From: Morella rubra
Taxonomy: Eukaryota > Streptophyta > Magnoliopsida > Fagales > Myricaceae
Direction of reading: 5' to 3'
NCBI GenBank assembly: GCA_003952965.2
Contig: CM025849.1
Location: 7,935,243 to 7,999,242, forward strand
DNA: 64,000 nucleotides
The notes beneath the pieces were generated by a model, which was given only the letters and a program-made list of their open reading frames with translations, did not search any database and was not told the DNA's origin. Shown here piece after piece: positions 1 through 11,565 of the stretch. Each line of letters starts with the position of its first letter. Within the stretch, counting starts at the first letter, position 1. A program made the position numbers and the translations under genes.

Positions 1-2439
1 CGTTATGGTAAATCTCAAAATTGTACTTGATTCTTATTGCAGTCTACATGTCTTTCAGAAGATTAACACAACATTGCTATTAACATATATACCACAACTT
101 TTTAACTAAGTACAAAAGAAAAGTAGAAGGTCTAGCAAGTATACAAACCACTGGCAAGCAAACCAAAAGTAAATAAACAAATGTGGAATCAATGGCGTTC
201 ACCAATCTAGCAGTGCCCTCTTCAATTTCCCTATGAGCCTTTGGCACCAACCTCAAGTGCCAAGGTCTAACAAATTAAACGAGTCAATCCAAGGTTCTCA
301 AATCACCGACAACTGCTTCATAGGTGTTGAAGCATGAAATGGGTCTTGAAATTAATTGAACTATATTGTCACACGAGAATAAAATAAACAAATGTATGAT
401 ATAGCCACAAATAAACAAATTAACTGAACTATATTGTCACTCAAGAAATGGATAGCTTAACAGATAGCCATGAGTCTTGCAGACCGGAAAAGGCCATTGT
501 GGTGGAAGAGGGAGAAGAAGAAGATGAAACTGCTTTGATTGAATCCAAAGACATAAATGAAAATTCAAACAATTGGGACAATGAGATAGGAAAGTGGTCA
601 ACAAGTAATTGCAGCTTGCGCACAAACTCAGTCATTCCACTGCTCAAAAAATAGCTACAACAGGGATTAATGTGAGTTCTTAAAAGACAACAACGGTCAT
701 TTCTCAAGTAGATTGTTAGAAGTGCAATAACATTCCTAGCAAAATATTCAGCTGAGAATTGAAATTCTTTTGAAGGAAATGATGGCATCTATGACTGATA
801 ATTCTGCCAGCCAAAACTGTGGTCAAGTGGACATGAGTTAAGGCCTTAAGTCCCTAAAATTGTCCTACATCAGTAAAAGTTTATCTCAACTTTTCAGGAT
901 TAGAGCTGTTAGGCAGTAGTGTGCAAGGGTTGGATTTCATTTCTCCCCTGTACTATTGAGGTGGTATACAAGGGTTGATCACAAACTTTTTATATTTTAC
1001 TTTGAAGTGAAAAAATACCTACACCCCACCCCACGACTTTTTATATTTTGGGGACTTATGAACACAGTGCAAAATCTTAAATGCCAAGAAACCAGGAGGC
1101 CACTATCATTGACCAAATTGAGTCAATTTTGCATTCAGACCAGCATCCTACAATCTAAGGATAGACGTTAAGCGCATTGTATTCCTATAGACTACAATTG
1201 ATTTGATTATTGGAAAATAACAAAAAAAATATGAACATCGCAGGAACTTCGAGCGGAGAAAAGATAATTGGAGAAAAGCGCAGAACAAAAAAAAGAACAC
1301 CTGGCTACCACTGAAAGACTTGATCAGAAAGCATACGACTCTTACAGGCACATCATTTTTTCACCGAAACAAAAACATGCCAATAAATATGCGCTAAATA
1401 ACCTCCATCAACCAGATTCAAACAAGGGTCCAATGTTAATGATACATTGATCAGCAAGTGCTCTGTATTGGTAACTGAGAAAAAACAGAGCAAATATAAA
1501 TCCTGTTTTCCAACTTCAATATCAGTAACCAGGCATCTTAATTGATTCAAATGATGGCAATATAGATAGATAGATAGATGAAGAGAGGGGGGGGGGGAGA
1601 GAGAGAGAAGAGAATTGAGCGGTGGATAATTTTATCTGTTATCAATTTCTCAAAGCAACCAAATAGCATCGTTAATGATTGAGCGGTGGAAAATTCGAAA
1701 ATTAGAGAACCAAACCAGAGAGAGGGAGATTACCGAAGCAAGAGCAGTCCAATTTGAGCACAGAGAATTTGAGAGGATCAGCAGGAAGCTTGCTGTTGGG
1801 AAAACCCTATCAACGATCATCAAAAAAACAAGCCGTCGCTGAAGGGTTTGCAGCGTCGGTGAAGACTTAGCTCCGTCGGCGATTCCGTATTCTCAACGAC
1901 GGCTGATGGAGCGGTGGATATTTCAAAGGATTCCAACTGTGTCGACGAACAGACCGAATATTGCCGACAGATATGGTCGACGACTATTCGAAGTTGCACT
2001 TTCTCATCTATCGCCTGCGGGAGTTGCTTTCTGGTCGTTGTTGCGAAGGTTTCGGCGACGGGAATGGAGCCGCACCCAAGAATCTCGTCGTTGAAGCCCA
2101 ACTTTCTTGTAGTGAGATAACTAATTATCGCAACCAAACAAAGTTGGATTGCACCAGTCGCAGGGCAAACCAACAAGATGTTTCCATTATTGGGTGGAAA
2201 AAGATGTTCATAGTTGGACAAAACTAGTCCACATGACACAAAAACTAGCAACGTTCCTAATTTACCAATTTTGGGTTGAAAGCGCTACTCTCAGTTAAGT
2301 TGAATCAAGAGAAACGACTGACATCCAGACAGGGTCCCCGGGCCCACAAACTGACGGAGGGAAAAAAAAAAATCTTTGAGTCTTGCCTTTAATCATCGTG
2401 GTTCCGTCCAAGAGATAATTGCACTGTACTTTGGGCTGC
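1..2439. other. Gene-free left end, no supported gene
   Basis: I see no convincing gene here. Short open frames exist on both strands, for example an acidic 68-codon frame at 448-654 (+) and a 143-codon frame at 1820-2251 (-), but none shows a recognisable domain or a supported splice structure. The minus strand around 1735-1800 reads like a short exon followed by a GT donor near 1730, so a minus-strand first exon or leader is possible. A GATA-type tetranucleotide run followed by a G-rich and GA-rich tract lies at about 1562-1612. Confidence 0.5.
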
Positions 2440-3055
2440 GGCCCTTTTTATATTCATTTTCTGCCTTCGTCCCCGCATCCTCTGTAACGCTTCTCCTCAT
2501 AGACAGCAAATGGAAATTTGAAAGTCTCAGTTCATAGCCTCCTTAACTGCGTGTCGGTGGCTAACCATTTTGGTAGACAGCTCTTCCAGACCTGTAAGTA
2601 GTTTCTTTTGTTTTTCGGAGCAGAACTTTCGTTTACATCAATCTATTGAATAGCAATTAGCAAGGTGCTTATATATTAGGGATGGGATGATGCCGACGGA
2701 TGCCGTGATGGCCTGGATGGTTTCACCAGTACTTTATCGAGATTCACATTTGATTGTTTTCCTTTAAATTTTCGTAGTTTCTTTAATTATTCTTAAGCCC
2801 CCCATTCATGACCAGATCAGATCCCAGTTACAATAAACAAGGTTGGATTCCACCAATGTCTTCTGACTCCCTCAAACGTGACAATGCAGTTTGTTGGCCT
2901 AGAAACTAGTTTTTAGGTTTCCTGCTGATTTCCAGATGTTGAGGTCTCTTTGGCCTTCACAAAAGCGAGTTTGGACAAATAGAAAACCGACAAAAGCACT
3001 ACGGAAGTCCCAATTACAAGGGGCAAGTTGCTCTTAATCTATTGAATAGCAATTA
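2440..3055 (+). promoter_or_regulatory. Possible promoter and leader exon entering the gap
   Basis: A TATA-like stretch at about 2448-2456 is followed by about 140 bases of mixed composition. A good donor consensus (CCTGTAAGTAG) follows at about 2590-2600. This looks like the start of a plant transcript with an intron in its leader. No open frame of note follows before the N gap, so any coding part would lie in or beyond unresolved sequence. This is inference from signals only. Confidence 0.25.
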
Positions 3056-4055
3056 NNNNNNNNNNNNNNNNNNNNNNNNNNNNNNNNNNNNNNNNNNNNN
3101 NNNNNNNNNNNNNNNNNNNNNNNNNNNNNNNNNNNNNNNNNNNNNNNNNNNNNNNNNNNNNNNNNNNNNNNNNNNNNNNNNNNNNNNNNNNNNNNNNNNN
3201 NNNNNNNNNNNNNNNNNNNNNNNNNNNNNNNNNNNNNNNNNNNNNNNNNNNNNNNNNNNNNNNNNNNNNNNNNNNNNNNNNNNNNNNNNNNNNNNNNNNN
3301 NNNNNNNNNNNNNNNNNNNNNNNNNNNNNNNNNNNNNNNNNNNNNNNNNNNNNNNNNNNNNNNNNNNNNNNNNNNNNNNNNNNNNNNNNNNNNNNNNNNN
3401 NNNNNNNNNNNNNNNNNNNNNNNNNNNNNNNNNNNNNNNNNNNNNNNNNNNNNNNNNNNNNNNNNNNNNNNNNNNNNNNNNNNNNNNNNNNNNNNNNNNN
3501 NNNNNNNNNNNNNNNNNNNNNNNNNNNNNNNNNNNNNNNNNNNNNNNNNNNNNNNNNNNNNNNNNNNNNNNNNNNNNNNNNNNNNNNNNNNNNNNNNNNN
3601 NNNNNNNNNNNNNNNNNNNNNNNNNNNNNNNNNNNNNNNNNNNNNNNNNNNNNNNNNNNNNNNNNNNNNNNNNNNNNNNNNNNNNNNNNNNNNNNNNNNN
3701 NNNNNNNNNNNNNNNNNNNNNNNNNNNNNNNNNNNNNNNNNNNNNNNNNNNNNNNNNNNNNNNNNNNNNNNNNNNNNNNNNNNNNNNNNNNNNNNNNNNN
3801 NNNNNNNNNNNNNNNNNNNNNNNNNNNNNNNNNNNNNNNNNNNNNNNNNNNNNNNNNNNNNNNNNNNNNNNNNNNNNNNNNNNNNNNNNNNNNNNNNNNN
3901 NNNNNNNNNNNNNNNNNNNNNNNNNNNNNNNNNNNNNNNNNNNNNNNNNNNNNNNNNNNNNNNNNNNNNNNNNNNNNNNNNNNNNNNNNNNNNNNNNNNN
4001 NNNNNNNNNNNNNNNNNNNNNNNNNNNNNNNNNNNNNNNNNNNNNNNNNNNNNNN
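3056..4055. other. Assembly gap of exactly 1000 N
   Basis: The run of undetermined bases is exactly 1000 long, which is a conventional placeholder, so the true distance is unknown. The 20 bases at the left edge (3036-3055) are an exact copy of 2640-2659. A repeat may therefore have broken the assembly here. The long open frames across the gap are made of N and mean nothing. Confidence 0.95.
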
Positions 4056-4433
4056 TCGGTTCCACATAAACCTTATATGCGGAAATAATAGCGAATTAAG
4101 TTGCTATGTTTGTATGTTTTATTCAATGTCCCCACAGTATCATGTCAGGAAAAATGACATGTGGTTTTTGGGTTCTGATTCCACAGAAAAATAACATTTA
4201 AAGAAAAGAATAACAATGTGAAGAATGTTGCTTGGGCTTTTAGCCTTGGATTATTCAGTCCATCATATTAGTTTAATATTTTCTTCTTCTTTTAGGATAA
4301 AACCATAGAAAAAACATTTTTCATAAAATACTTTCAAACTGCTCGTGAAACTATTGCATTCTTTTCCATGTCTTACTGATGTGTAGTTTTAAATTTAAAA
4401 TTTTGTTTGAAGTGGATGGTTTAAGACTCAATA
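4056..4433. other. AT-rich spacer after the gap
   Basis: Non-repetitive AT-rich sequence between the gap and the LTR at 4434. I see no gene or regulatory signal in it. Confidence 0.5.
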
Positions 4434-5336
4434 GCGTTGCCGAACCTAGAAGGGGGGGTTGAATAGGTTCTGTTTTTTTTTCTTGAATTCTATAATCACT
4501 TAAAGACTGCATACTCTTCACAAGCACAGTTAGTAATTTCAAGAAAAACTAAAGCAACAAAATAACGTGCGGAAGAATTAACCAACTATGGACACTGTAC
4601 AGCAGTATATTCAATCTGCAGAATATTACTTCTTACGTTCTTTATCAATCAAAGAAACTAAAGAAGAAATAATCCTAATAACAGCAAGTTATTCAATGTA
4701 AACAAAATCAAGGACACCAAAATTTGTGTACGAAGAGAAAACCCAAAGAATTCTTTCAAGAGGGAAAAACTCTTCGGGCCTGAAGGCCAGCTGTTCGAAT
4801 CCACTATAATCTTCAAATTCAGTACAAGTATTTATAGGCTACCCAAACCCCATTTGCTAGTCTGAGATAATGTGGGAAGGAATAATCTCACTGGGTTCAA
4901 TCTTAGTTCACTCACAGCAAACTATAGAAACTTTTTCAGAGAATGTACGTAGATAAGGCTTCTGGAACAAGGATCTCTCTCAAGGAATCACTCATCAATC
5001 ATTCGGGGTCAGAATGTGAGAAGAAACACCATTTTATTTTCTGGAGGATTGGGTGGAAGGCTTCTCACGAATACTCTAGTAATCTTGCTTCTTGCGTGCT
5101 TCTGTCAAAACCGTTGTAACTGCCTTTCGTGAGTCTTGATCAAACTATGAATGAACTCTGATCAAACTTGAGTCTAGTGAACTGTAAGCATACTTCAATC
5201 AAACCTTAACACTTCAGACGATCACCAAATATATTGATACACTGGTCTTGACTTGAGTAGGACTTGATAAATGCAAATCTCAGGAATTTTTACCAACTCA
5301 TCATGAAGTCTATACGCCAACTAAAGTACATTAACA
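4434..5336 (-). mobile_element. LTR of a copia-like retroelement (3' LTR)
   Basis: Read on the minus strand, this segment starts with TGTTAATG at 5336 and ends near 4434 in the CCCCCCC / TAGGTTCGGCAAC block that often closes plant copia-type LTRs. The final CA appears mutated to CG. A purine-rich tract (CCAAAGGGGAGA on the minus strand, about 5337-5348) sits immediately upstream, as expected for a polypurine tract. A TATA box in minus orientation (CTATAAATAC, 4828-4837) fits a U3 promoter. The gag-like pseudogene at 5949-7277 lies upstream in the same orientation, which makes this the 3' LTR. No matching 5' LTR is seen in the window. Confidence 0.7.
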
Positions 5337-5948
5337 ATCTCCCCTTTGGCGAACTTCATGACAACACAACCCAAACCTAAAGACATAAGTTCTGCTGATC
5401 ACCACCACAGAACTTATTTACAAAAGACACATAACCTATTCTAAACATAGGCTAGACACAATTCCTGAGATTTATCAACCTGCATATGACAATCTCAACA
5501 ACAACCAAATAACTCACAAAAAAATATTAGTTTACTGTTAAGATAAAGAAACAATAACTATGATCAACACTTGAAATATCATTAGCATTAGAGCACATAT
5601 GAATCTCCCCCTGAGTTGAGCAATTTCGGCTCCCCTTAACTATCAGCAAGATTTTATAGATATTTCATGTTAACTCATCAGAAATTAGAGATAACCTCTA
5701 GCACATTATCAAGGCACAAATAATAGCAACTAACTTATCCATTAGTCAAAAACAGATATAGAAATAGTGATAGCAACTAAGTGCATCAACAGCAACCTAA
5801 ACATAGTCATAAAACCAGCAACTAAGTTCAAAAGTTTGAAAAAAGACATGAACAAAATACAACATCAGACATCAGTTTAGAAAGCAAAAGCAAATGAAAA
5901 CGAATCAAATTCTACTACTCCCCCTTTGTCAAGAAGGAGCCAAAGAAA
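5337..5948 (-). mobile_element. Retroelement internal region between gag-like gene and LTR
   Basis: Non-coding internal sequence of the minus-strand element. It contains several blocks that read as purine-rich tracts on the minus strand (around 5339-5349, 5604-5614 and 5919-5929), of the kind seen before the 3' LTR of copia-related elements. No integrase or reverse-transcriptase remnant is visible, which suggests a non-autonomous element or a large internal deletion. Confidence 0.5.
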
Positions 5949-7277
5949 CTATTCGTCATCAGAGGTGGCGGTTGCATAACCGTCATCTTCGTCACCTTCC
6001 ACCTCATCATCACCCTCTTCAACATCATCTTTAGCTGGGTCATCCTCTTCCTCGACTTCCTCTTCCTCATCTTCCTCTTCCTCATCTTCCTCTTCCTCAA
6101 CATCTTCCTCAGGAGGAGGAGCACTACTGGAAGCTTCATCCAATCTTAAATGCTTGCGAATCAAGGCAACATCAGCTACTAACTTAGCCAAATCCAGTTT
6201 AAACACTTCCTAATTAGCAAGAAGAGTGGACTGAACAGACGCAGAGGAAGTAGACCGTTCGGTCAGGAGTTTGGTGGCCTCAACTAGATATGTAATATCA
6301 GAGTGTATAGGTTCACAACTCGGATCAGAGGAGGGAAAGGATTTTTAGTGACCTTTGTGAGATTTACTCTGACTTAGAGTATGTTTTCCTACATTTTGGA
6401 CTTTCTCACGTATTTCATTTCGAGGAATAAAGATGAAATGAGCAGCCAACAATTTCATGATCAAGCTACAATATGGAAGGCGATTGGTAGTAGACTTAGA
6501 ATGAAACACCTTGACCATATGTGCACAAATATGGGCAGGTAAATCAATCTGGTCATTTATCAAAAATGCATACAAAAATCACATTCGTTCAAAAGAGAGC
6601 GCAGAAAGATGTCTAATAGGAAAAATATTGGTTGAAATAATCCTACTTAAAATCAAATGCTCAGAAGTGAAGAGTTTAGAACTAAACTCTTTTGCCTTGA
6701 AGGTGAATTGTTTTTGAGCAAGAAATTGGCAATAACAGTGTTAGAAGGTCTAGTTCTTGCTGAGTAAGGATACGTGGGTTTATGTGCTCTTGGAATGCCT
6801 AAACAGTTAGCTAGGATATTAAGGTCTGCGTCTATGGATTGACCACGAAAATATATTGTGAAGGAAGTAGAATTATTATGAATGTTTGAGTAGAATTCAT
6901 GTATCACAGACATAAATGGAGGCATGATGTGAGTGATCAAAGATTCCTAATCTCTAGCAGTAAATCTCTCAGCAACATGTAACTTAGTGAGTTCGGCTAG
7001 TCTAACCTCTCTCGATGATTAACAATTTAAGAGCAAATCTTGTAGTGAAGAGTTCCTCGGCCTTTGCATTGAGGAATCGGGTGCTATCAAATTCTTTTTG
7101 TGGTTCAGGTGTCTGTGGTGCTTTTCCAGAAGCTTGTTTGGTAAACCTTTTTCAAGGAGGTGGTGCATTGGAAGACGCCTCAGTCCTTTTCTTTGGAGGT
7201 TTAGTGGGTGCGGGCTGTTTGGACAAGCCACAGTGATTTTCAGCTTGTTTGGCAGCAGCTCGCTTAATGCGTACCAT
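5949..7277 (-). pseudogene. Broken gag-like / 'putative plant transposon protein' gene
   Basis: The minus strand from an ATG at 7277 (MVRIKRAAAKQAENHCG) encodes pieces of the family annotated as putative plant transposon protein (Pfam Transposase_32, by memory of the motifs). Recognisable parts are LITHIMPPFMSVIHEFYSNI, FTIYFRGQSIDADLNIL and LGIPRAHKPTYPYSARTRPS (6940-6700), then FLINDQIDLPAHICAHMVKV and NRLPYCSLIMKLLAAHF (6575-6400). The tail is strongly acidic, rich in E and D (6130-5960), and ends in TSDDE. The gene is dead. An in-frame TGA lies near 7160, a TAG near 6950 and a TAA near 6347. The middle part is in a different frame from both ends, so at least two frameshifts are needed. 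The intact form would be roughly 440 residues. It lies just upstream of an LTR in the same orientation, so it probably served a non-autonomous retroelement. Confidence 0.7.
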
Positions 7278-7840
7278 CTACAAAAAAAAACTGTTTAGTA
7301 TTGACTAATATTTATGGACGTAGAAATAGTTATGTTCTATCAGCCCAAATACATACCACAAAGAAACACTATTTGCAATTTCTATGAACTCAAGCTATCC
7401 GAAATATTGTTTGCTGATATTAATTCTAATTAAAGAAACTTCAAGAACTTAACGTGTACAAAAATATCATGTAAGTTTCTATAGAGATTAGGACAGCAGA
7501 AGTTACATATTATGAGATACCCATGAATCATATTCTAACAAGAGTACCGAAACCTATATTTAATACCATGAGAAATTTCTTATGGATAAAAACTAGAAAC
7601 GAAAAGAAGTTCTAACAACTTTGTATTGACCGAATATCCATATATTCCAATAATCGAAAATGTTTCACAAACTTAAATCAACTAAGCAATATAATGATAG
7701 AGTCAACTAATCTCTCTAGATCTTAACAAAGGATGAAAGATTATACAAGGAGTACAAAATATAACACCAATTTTTCGTAAAAGGGGAAATTTTTTGATAA
7801 ACCCCTAATTTTGAGGCTCTAGACCATTCCATTTTGTTTT
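7278..7840. other. Spacer upstream of the gag-like pseudogene
   Basis: AT-rich sequence without a gene. In minus orientation this should be the element's leader. At 7815-7826 the minus strand reads TGGTCTAGAGCC, close to the initiator-tRNA-Met primer-binding site TGGTATCAGAGC; an LTR should begin just beyond it, but unrelated T-rich sequence follows. About 30 bases at 7777-7805 (AAAAGGGGA, then TTTTTGATAAACCC) also resemble 12888-12915 in the solo LTR. Both resemblances are weak. Confidence 0.35.
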
Positions 7841-8270
7841 TTTGTTTTTATTTGATTATTATTATTTTTTATTTATTAATTATGTTTTTTTTTTTTTTTT
7901 TTTTATTTTTTTTTATTGTTTTTTAATTTTTTTTTATTTTTATTTTATTTCTTTATATAATTTTTTTTTTTTTTATTTTTTATTTTTTTTTTTTTAGATG
8001 TGGGATGGTATTTTTGTTAAGATTAATGTGATTTTTGGTTAAAATTGGAGAATTGCATTAAGTCTATTGAATGGGGGTTTGGTATGTTGAGTGTTAGATT
8101 GTAATTGATAGTTGCAGTTTAAGAATTTTTTAATTATGAGTTTAGATAGGTTGGATTGCACTATGGTTATTTTTTAAATTTTTATTATTTTATTTATATA
8201 TTTTGTTTTGGAAGCTATTGATTTTACTAGATATATTAAGGTAATTATTAGATTTGGATTAGATTAGTTG
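7841..8270. repeat. T-rich, C-poor low-complexity tract
   Basis: From 7841 to about 8000 the sequence is mostly T with scattered A. From 8000 to 8270 it is T, A and G with almost no C. There is no coding potential. It directly precedes the GC-rich block and may share its origin, biological or technical. Confidence 0.7.
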
Positions 8271-8420
8271 GTTGGGTCGATGGCTGATGGGAGGGCGGGC
8301 CTCGCGCAGCTTTCTCTCGTGGGGCGGCGCACGTGGCTTCGTTGCGGGATCCCGTTTCATCGCTGAGTGGGGTTGTGGCCCCCCCGCGCCCCTGCCTTTC
8401 CTCGGGCTTTGCCCCCTACG
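8271..8420. other. Short GC-rich island
   Basis: An abrupt switch to GC-rich sequence (GGGCGGGCC, GGGGCGGCGC, CCCCCCGCGCCCC) lasting about 150 bases, followed by about 125 bases of ordinary AT-rich sequence. The composition resembles the larger block that starts near 8546. No gene is recognised. Confidence 0.5.
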
Positions 8421-8545
8421 TCTCTCCGTAATAATAAATAATATTTTTTCATTTAAACGAAAAAAAAAATTTCAGTACGTTAAAATCGATCTAGTATTAC
8501 AAATGTAAGGAAAAATTAGTAAGAAAAAAGTAATTACAGATGAGT

Positions 8546-11200
8546 TGGCCTCCTCTGGACCCGGGCTCGCCCCCCCGCGCGCGCTTTTTGGTCCCGCTTC
8601 GCCCGCTCCCTTCCTTTCGCTGCTCCCCCCCTGCCCCTGCGTTTTTTGGCTCCCGCCCCTGCTCTCCCCCGCCGTCCCTTTGTCTTTGCCTTCTGTGCCC
8701 GCCTGCACTCCCTCTCCTGCCGCCAATTCCTCCTCCCTTGGCCCCTTCCCCGTGCCCCGCTCCCCTCCCTCCTTGTTTGCCCTCTCCGGCCGCGCCCCCC
8801 CGCAGCGTGGCTCTCCTGTCTTCTCACTCTTCGGCGCCGTGCTCGCCTTTTGCCCCCCGGTTTTGCTTTCTTCCCCCCCCTCCTCCTCTTCCCCCCCTCC
8901 CTTCCTGATCCTCGCATGGTTACCCACCCTCCCCCCACCCTTCCTCCCCTTCCCCCTGCTCCTCGCTCCTTTCGTTCTCCGGCTTGTCCCCCTTCCTTGT
9001 CCTTCCCCCTCTCTTTCTTCCCCCCTGCCTCGTGCCTCTTTTGCTCCCCCTTCGCCGTGTTTCTGCTTCCCTTGTGCCCCTTCCTTGTCCTTCTCCTTCT
9101 CTTTCTCCCCCCTGCCTCGTGCCTCCCCCGGTCCCCGTTTTGCCTCTTCTCAACGTCTCCTCCCCCGCCGTGGACTCTTTGTTACTGCGCCCTGCCCTCC
9201 TCTTCTCACTTTTCCCGCCTCTCCCCCCTGTTCCCTCACTCCTGCCGCGCCGTCTTCCTTGCCCTGTGGTCTGCCCCCCCCGCGTTCTCCCCCTGTCGCG
9301 ACTTGGTTCTTGCTTTTTGATGACTTCTCTTCTTCCTGTCTCCTCTTTGTCCCTCGCTCCCTTCTCTTCCCTGTTTGCCTTTGTCCCGCCCCTTTTATTT
9401 TTTCTCCGCCCTTCGCCTCTCTTCCCCACTACATACACCTCGTGTCCCGCGCCCCCCCCTCCTCCCCTTGGCTCTTCTTCTTCGCGTTTCTTTTCTACGC
9501 CCTCCGCCTATCTCACCATCCTCCTCGTGAGTCCCGCGCCCCCCACTCCTCCCCTTTTGTTGTTCTCTCCGCTTCGCTGTCGCCCCCTCCCCATCCTTCC
9601 TTTGCTGCGCCCCACTCCTGCCTCAATCGGTCGCCGCCGGCTTATCCCTCCCCCGGCGCGCCTTCCCCCCTTGCTTCGAACTCGCTGTTCGCTGCCACTC
9701 TCCTACCCTTGCCCGGGTTTCCCCTGGCTCTTGCTCCCCCGTGTCTTGCCCCCCTTTGTCTCTCGCCTTTTTTGCCCGCTTGGGCGCCCGTGTCCGGTCC
9801 CGTGTTCCCACCCCCTCCCCTTTCTCCCCCTTTGTCCCGTTTGTCCCCTCTCTCCCCCCTGCTGTCCTTTGGCCTCCTTCTCCCTGCCTTCTCTCGCGCC
9901 TCCTCCCCGTCCGCGCCCCCCCCCCGTCCCCCGTCTCTTTCTGCTGGCCCTGTGGTAGTTCCGTCCGTGCGCCTCTTCGCCTCTGCGCTCTCTTTTACGT
10001 CCCCGCGGTGCATAACCCTTGCGAGTTTCCGGCCCCGCATACCCTTCTCCTCTGTGTCTCCCCCCCGCGGCCCCGTCCTTGGGCTGTTTCTCCCCCCCTA
10101 TCGCCTCCTCGCGCGCCCCCGCGACGCCAGCCTTCCTCCTTTCTCTCTCAGGCCCCTCCCTCGGCCCCCTTGGCCTTCCCTTCGCCGCCGCCTTCCCGCG
10201 CTCTTATTCCCCCTGCGTTCTTCCTCTTCTCACCCTTGGTCCTCTCGGCCTCTTCCCCCCCCCCAGCCCCTGCCCTACCACCGCCCCGCCCTTGCGGTTC
10301 GTGGGTTCCCGCTCCTTCGGTCCGCCCCCCCTTCCCTCTCTCCGCCTCTTGTTTTGCCTCTTTCCCCCCAGCCCTGCCCCCCTACATCCCCGGCCCCCCG
10401 GGGCGTTTGTTTCCCGCCCTTTTTGGGCCTCTTCCCCCCATTTTGCGGCCTCTTTGCCTGTTGCCGTTTTTCTTGGGGTTTTGTGCCCCGTACTGCCGTG
10501 TCTGTGTCCCCGTGTGCCGTTTCCTTCGGGTTTGTGCCTGTTTGGGTCTGTGGTGCCCCTTTTTTGGGCCCCCCCCTGGGTCCCCCCGCCCCCCCCGGTC
10601 ACATCTCTCCCCAGTCTCGGCGGCGTCTTCCCCTTTGCGTCCGCGGCTGGCCGGTGCGGTCCCTCCCCTCTTCTGTCGCCGTGGGCTCTCCCTGGGCTCC
10701 TTCTCCCCCCCCTTCCGGCCTCGCTCCTTCGGGCTTCTGTCGGTGCAGCCCCTCCCCTCTTCTTTTCCGGCCCTCGCGTCCCCCGGGCGCGGCCTGGCAT
10801 GCCGCGGGTCCGGTGCCCTCTCCGGTTCCCCCTGCCCTGCCGCCCGGCCATACTGCCTTCCTCCCCCTTGCCCCGACCCTGGTGCGTCTTCCGGCATCCG
10901 TCCGGGGGCCTGTGGGCCTGCGCCACACCACATACACTACAAAAACCTCCCCACGTACCCCGCTCCTTCCCCGGATTCTCTTCCTGCTCCCATCCCCTCC
11001 GCAGTGCCCCCTCCCCCGCAGGCTGCCCTGCGTCTCTGCCTCTCTGCCCGTCCCTCGTCATGCGTCTCTCGTTCCCCTCTCGTCCCGACCCTCCTGCACC
11101 CCCCGTCGCCCTGCCCTTTTTCTTTTTTTCCATTTCCTCCCCCCTTTCCTTACCCCCTCCTCTGTTTTACCTCCCGCGGCCCGGCTGTGTGTCCAATCTT
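8546..11200. repeat. A-depleted, pyrimidine-rich GC block with degenerate ~88-bp periodicity
   Basis: About 2.65 kb in which the + strand is nearly all C and T with some G and very little A; positions 8938-9151 contain no A at all. All stop codons need an A on one strand or the other (TAA, TAG, TGA and their complements), so A depletion opens every frame. Frames up to 929 codons on the + strand and 309 on the - strand follow, and none resembles a protein. Weak tandem periodicity is visible. A ~50-base block at 8991 recurs at 9079, another at 9444 recurs at 9531, and a third at 10652 recurs at 10741 (spacings 88, 87 and 89). It could be a degenerate minisatellite, foreign DNA or a long-read artefact. 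Confidence 0.7.
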
Positions 11201-11565
11201 CCCTTTTAGGACTGTTCTATACATTTCGCTGTCCTAGGACACGAGTAAAGGGCCAACTGCTTTCTACTCCGAAGTCATCCTACCCAATAGTGATGGTTGC
11301 ACTCTCCGGTAAACGGTACTGTCACCCTATATAAACATTACAATAAAAGGAGGTCATTCTGTAAATATTTTGGCACAAATGCAATATGATATCCATTCAT
11401 CCAAAAATCTATAACTTGATATATTCGCCAAGAATATATCCTTTCCATTTTCTTTCCATACCCTCTTACAAAATAATCCATAAACATGCATTTTTCCCTT
11501 GAATAAACACCATGTAAATGAATCTGAAATTATCTTTTCCATAATCAAGAATTTAAATGAACTAA
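11201..11565. other. Unique spacer between GC block and solo LTR
   Basis: Ordinary composition resumes abruptly at about 11205. I see no gene. The five bases 11561-11565 (ACTAA) are the left target-site duplication of the next element. Confidence 0.5.

Noticed and set aside
448-788. Acidic frame on the + strand and a Ser-rich frame on the - strand
   Set aside because: They are each other's complement over a GAA-rich stretch, so at most one could be real, and no supporting splice sites or homologous motifs were found.
3034-4088. Open frames of about 343 codons spanning the gap
   Set aside because: They consist of undetermined bases with only a few real codons at the ends.
8545-11334. A 929-codon open frame (and others of 498, 396 and 324 codons on the + strand and 309 on the - strand)
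   Set aside because: They lie in a block with almost no A, where stop codons cannot occur in any frame. Composition is Pro/Ser/Leu/Arg-rich on one strand and Gly/Arg/Glu-rich on the other, with no domain, and several frames overlap.
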